A stretch of DNA of 15,304 bases from Bdellovibrionales bacterium (lineage in GTDB: Bacteria; Bdellovibrionota; UBA2428). The position numbers and the translations under genes are program-made. Positions 13,086 to 15,304 of this stretch are shown here, one piece after another. The stretch's first letter is position 1. Every line of letters starts with the position of its first letter. Below the pieces are notes generated by a model. It saw nothing but the letters and a program-made list of their open reading frames with translations, had not been told where the DNA came from and ran no database searches. The DNA lies in the NCBI GenBank assembly GCA_018266335.1, contig JAFEAR010000035.1, forward strand, positions 1 through 15,304, given 5' to 3'.

Positions 13086-15179
13086 ATGGCGGCAGAGCGT
13101 TTTGCGCGGCTCGCCGTTCCTATTCCACTGGTTCCCTTCGAACAATTGGTGGACTACTCCATTCCCGAAGACTTGCTCGGACAGGTGCATCCGGGATCCC
13201 TCGTTCATTTAACTTTTGGTCGCCAGAAGACCTGGGGCTTGGTTTTTGAAGTGACCGATCAACCACAAATTGACCGGGCTAAAATCAAACCGATTTCGGG
13301 ACTCAAGCTGCCCGTTCCGCTCTTCGACGTTGCAAAGTTGAATTTGCTACTCTGGCTTTCGAAACATTATTTTTACCCCATCGGCGAAGTTTGCGAGACG
13401 GCCATTCCCGCACCCGTGCGCTTAGGCACCAAGCGCACGCTCAAAACCGAGGACTGGTCGGCGCCCGAACTCCCTCCCAGCGTGCCCCACGATAAAAAGA
13501 TTCTGAACGAGGCGCAGGCCCAAGCGCTGGCCAGCATCGTCAAGGCCTCGGGCGGTAGCAAGCTCCTTTGGGGCGTAACCGGCTCCGGTAAAACCGAGGT
13601 CTACCTACAGGCAATGGAAGAAAAACTAGCGGGCAACCGCGGTGCCATCGTGCTCGTTCCGGAAATATCGCTCACGCCACAGGTAACCGAACGTTTTGAA
13701 AAACGCTTTCCAGGACAGGTGGCCATTTTTCATAGCGCATTGAAGCCCTCGCAGTTGCGCAAAGCCTGGCTCCAGACATTGCGCGGAGAAAAGCGAATTG
13801 CGGTGGGCGCTCGCTCGGCCCTCTTTGCGCCGGTGCAAAATCTGGGGCTCATCGTGGTCGACGAAGAACACGACACCTCGTACAAACAAGAGGACCGGCT
13901 GCGGTACCACGCGCGTGACGGCGCGCTCGTTTTAGGGGCGCTAGCAAAAGTTCCCGTCGTACTTGGTTCGGCTACTCCCTCGAGCGAGAGCATGCACGCC
14001 GTTAACGAAGGCAAAAGCGAAGCGTTGTTATTGCCCGAGCGCGCCGCTAGCCAATCGAAGCTTCCGCCTATCGAAGTCGTCGACCTCAAGCTCGGTATCA
14101 GCGTCGAAAACAAAACTCCTCTCATAGAGGCTCCCGAATCAAACCCTCCCACGATCAAGGGTGATTTCTTTTTGTCTCCACAGCTCCGCAATGCCATAGA
14201 AGCCACTTTGCACGACAAGAAGCAAAGCATTCTCTTTCTAAACCGGCGGGGGCTAGGCAGCCAGGAATTTTGCCGCGCCTGTGGATATATTCCGGAGTGC
14301 CCGAACTGCGAAATTAAACTCACCCCACACGCGTCGAGTTTAGATTGTCACTACTGCGGCTATCACGCCTCGGTGAATATGGAATGCCCGAAGTGCAAGG
14401 CCGGGGACCATCCCTTCATTCAAGTGGGAGTGGGAACCGAAGCTATCGAGGAAGCCGTAAAGTATCACTTCCCTAAAGCGCGCATGCTGCGATTGGATCG
14501 CGACACCACCAGCTCACTCGCCGAGTACGAAGCCATTCTCGGAAAATTCGAACGCAAAGAAGCGGACATTCTTATTGGCACGCAAATGGTGGCCAAGGGC
14601 CACGATTTTCCGGACGTCACCTTGGTGGGCATTTTGCTGGCCGACATGGGCCTCTCTATGCCGGACTACCGTGCCAACGAACGATGTTTGCAGCTTTTGT
14701 TGCAGGTATCCGGCCGGGCAGGGCGGAGTTTGCACCCGGGCCGAGTTATTCTGCAAAGCTTTCAGCCGGATCACGAAGTATTTACCGCGCTACGGGAGCA
14801 AAAATCTCTCGAGGATTACGGCCGTTTTTTGAGCAGCGAAATCGAAAAACGACGTTTCCTACGCTATCCGCCCTACGGACGACTGATTTTACTCCGCTTT
14901 GATGGTCTCGAAGAAAAAGGCGTCGAGAAGGCGGCCGACGTCGTGGCCTCAGCATTACGAAAAATCAAAACGCAGGGGCTACAGGTTTTAGGTCCCGTCG
15001 TGTCGCCACTGCGAAAAATTCGTAACCGCTACCGCTGGCAAATCCTTATCAAGGCAGACAATTTCGACGCCTGCAAAAAAGCTGTCGACTGGATTCACTC
15101 GGGATGGGAGGCGCAGAAGCTCGAAAAAACCTATCGCGCGCGCATGATCATCGATGTCGATCCCGTCTCGATGCTCTAG
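13086..15179 (+). CDS. priA: Primosomal protein N' (PriA helicase)
   Basis: This 697-residue DNA helicase (E. coli PriA is 732) restarts stalled replication forks by recognising branched DNA and loading the primosome. The N-terminal 3' DNA-binding domain starts VPIPLVPFEQLVDYSIP. The helicase core has Walker A GVTGSGKT (163-170), DEEHD (259-263), LGSATPSS (293-300), ILFLNRRG (382-389), GTQMVAKGHDF (498-508) and QVSGRAGR (540-547). The zinc-binding insertion supplies eight cysteines: C396, C399, C405, C408, C421, C424, C434 and C437. About 25 extra residues at roughly 337-360 lie before the second helicase lobe, compared with E. coli. No ribosome-binding site precedes the ATG, which is one base after the upstream stop, so reinitiation is likely. 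Confidence 0.95.
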   Translation: MAAERFARLAVPIPLVPFEQLVDYSIPEDLLGQVHPGSLVHLTFGRQKTWGLVFEVTDQPQIDRAKIKPISGLKLPVPLFDVAKLNLLLWLSKHYFYPIGEVCETAIPAPVRLGTKRTLKTEDWSAPELPPSVPHDKKILNEAQAQALASIVKASGGSKLLWGVTGSGKTEVYLQAMEEKLAGNRGAIVLVPEISLTPQVTERFEKRFPGQVAIFHSALKPSQLRKAWLQTLRGEKRIAVGARSALFAPVQNLGLIVVDEEHDTSYKQEDRLRYHARDGALVLGALAKVPVVLGSATPSSESMHAVNEGKSEALLLPERAASQSKLPPIEVVDLKLGISVENKTPLIEAPESNPPTIKGDFFLSPQLRNAIEATLHDKKQSILFLNRRGLGSQEFCRACGYIPECPNCEIKLTPHASSLDCHYCGYHASVNMECPKCKAGDHPFIQVGVGTEAIEEAVKYHFPKARMLRLDRDTTSSLAEYEAILGKFERKEADILIGTQMVAKGHDFPDVTLVGILLADMGLSMPDYRANERCLQLLLQVSGRAGRSLHPGRVILQSFQPDHEVFTALREQKSLEDYGRFLSSEIEKRRFLRYPPYGRLILLRFDGLEEKGVEKAADVVASALRKIKTQGLQVLGPVVSPLRKIRNRYRWQILIKADNFDACKKAVDWIHSGWEAQKLEKTYRARMIIDVDPVSML

Positions 15180-15188
15180 CGAGCATCG
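15169..15188. terminator. Hairpin between convergent priA and ROK genes
   Basis: CGATGCTC (15169-15176) and GAGCATCG (15181-15188) form a perfect 8-bp stem with a TAGC loop. The priA stop TAG and most of the opposite-strand stop are in the loop. Neither side has a T-tract, so it is at best a bidirectional barrier or RNA 3'-end stabiliser, not a classical intrinsic terminator. Confidence 0.4.
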
Positions 15189-15304
15189 CGGAAAACTAAA
15201 CTGGCCGCGCCCAGGACTCCCGCATATCCGGCCAACGAAGATGCTACAATTTGCAGCCCCTCCTGAGAGCTCTTAAAGCAGCGGTCGCGAATGTTTTCCT
15301 TCAC
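15176..15304 (-). CDS. ROK-family protein, C-terminal fragment
   Basis: The minus-strand frame from the window edge to the stop at 15176 encodes the last 42 residues of a protein. The segment IVASSLAGYAGVLGAASLVF matches the C-terminal end of ROK-family sugar kinases and repressors, where a pattern like A.LG..AG.IGAA.LA closes the protein. The catalytic and zinc-binding parts lie outside the window, so kinase versus regulator cannot be decided. It converges with priA and overlaps it by four bases. Confidence 0.62.
   Translation of the reverse strand: MKENIRDRCFKSSQEGLQIVASSLAGYAGVLGAASLVFRDAR

Noticed and set aside
13730..14323. 197-codon open frame antisense to priA
   Set aside because: It mirrors the conserved PriA helicase core and zinc region; composition is Ser/Arg/Leu-rich without motifs.
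1..15304. Defence system, prophage, transposon, CRISPR array or biosynthetic cluster
   Set aside because: All large frames are explained by metabolic, envelope or replication genes; no direct-repeat array, transposase, integrase or tRNA-flanked boundary was seen.

Overview
The window reads as an ordinary chromosomal segment of a Gram-negative bacterium. Three predicted outer-membrane or secreted barrel-like or low-complexity proteins carry clear signal peptides, and PlsB is the long HX4D type. Genes are tightly packed and GC content is moderate. The gene mix (PlsB, a PorV/FadL-like porin, a KimA-like transporter, a TIGR02757 protein) would fit a Bdellovibrionota- or Myxococcota-like lineage, but that placement is inference. 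I see no rRNA, tRNA, CRISPR array, insertion sequence, phage gene or defence gene.

Left part (1-2060, + strand): the 3' two thirds of a KimA-type APC-superfamily potassium transporter, then a complete agmatinase (speB) whose ribosome-binding site lies in a hairpin. Next (2061-5991, - strand) comes a compact five-gene operon. It runs, in transcription order, small outer-membrane protein, 70-residue biotin carrier, HMG-CoA lyase, methylglutaconyl-CoA hydratase, acyl-CoA carboxylase carboxyltransferase, then a hairpin/T-tract terminator. The last four genes have the content and order of the Bacillus subtilis leucine-degradation block yngHB-yngG-yngF-yngE. The biotin carboxylase and acyl-CoA dehydrogenase expected beside them are not in the window.

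Middle (5992-9411, + strand): plsB (glycerol-3-phosphate acyltransferase, GTG start) diverges from the leucine operon across 98 bases holding back-to-back promoter candidates. Its 3' end overlaps a TIGR02757/DUF2400 gene, which converges with a PorV/FadL-like outer-membrane protein gene (9394-10290, -). A 186-base divergent intergenic region follows, with promoter-like and palindromic sites, and then a Gly/Tyr-rich secreted protein of unknown function (10477-11268, +).

Right part (11322-15179, + strand): a tight run of galU, an unrecognised periplasmic protein (4-base overlap) and priA (1-base gap). The run ends in a hairpin that carries the stop codons of both priA and a convergent, truncated ROK-family gene (15176-15304, -).

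I find no convincing undescribed multi-gene system. The best leads are the incomplete leucine/carboxylase operon led by an outer-membrane protein, hairpins that embed the ribosome-binding sites of speB and galU, the shared -35 region between plsB and that operon, and two unrecognised exported proteins.
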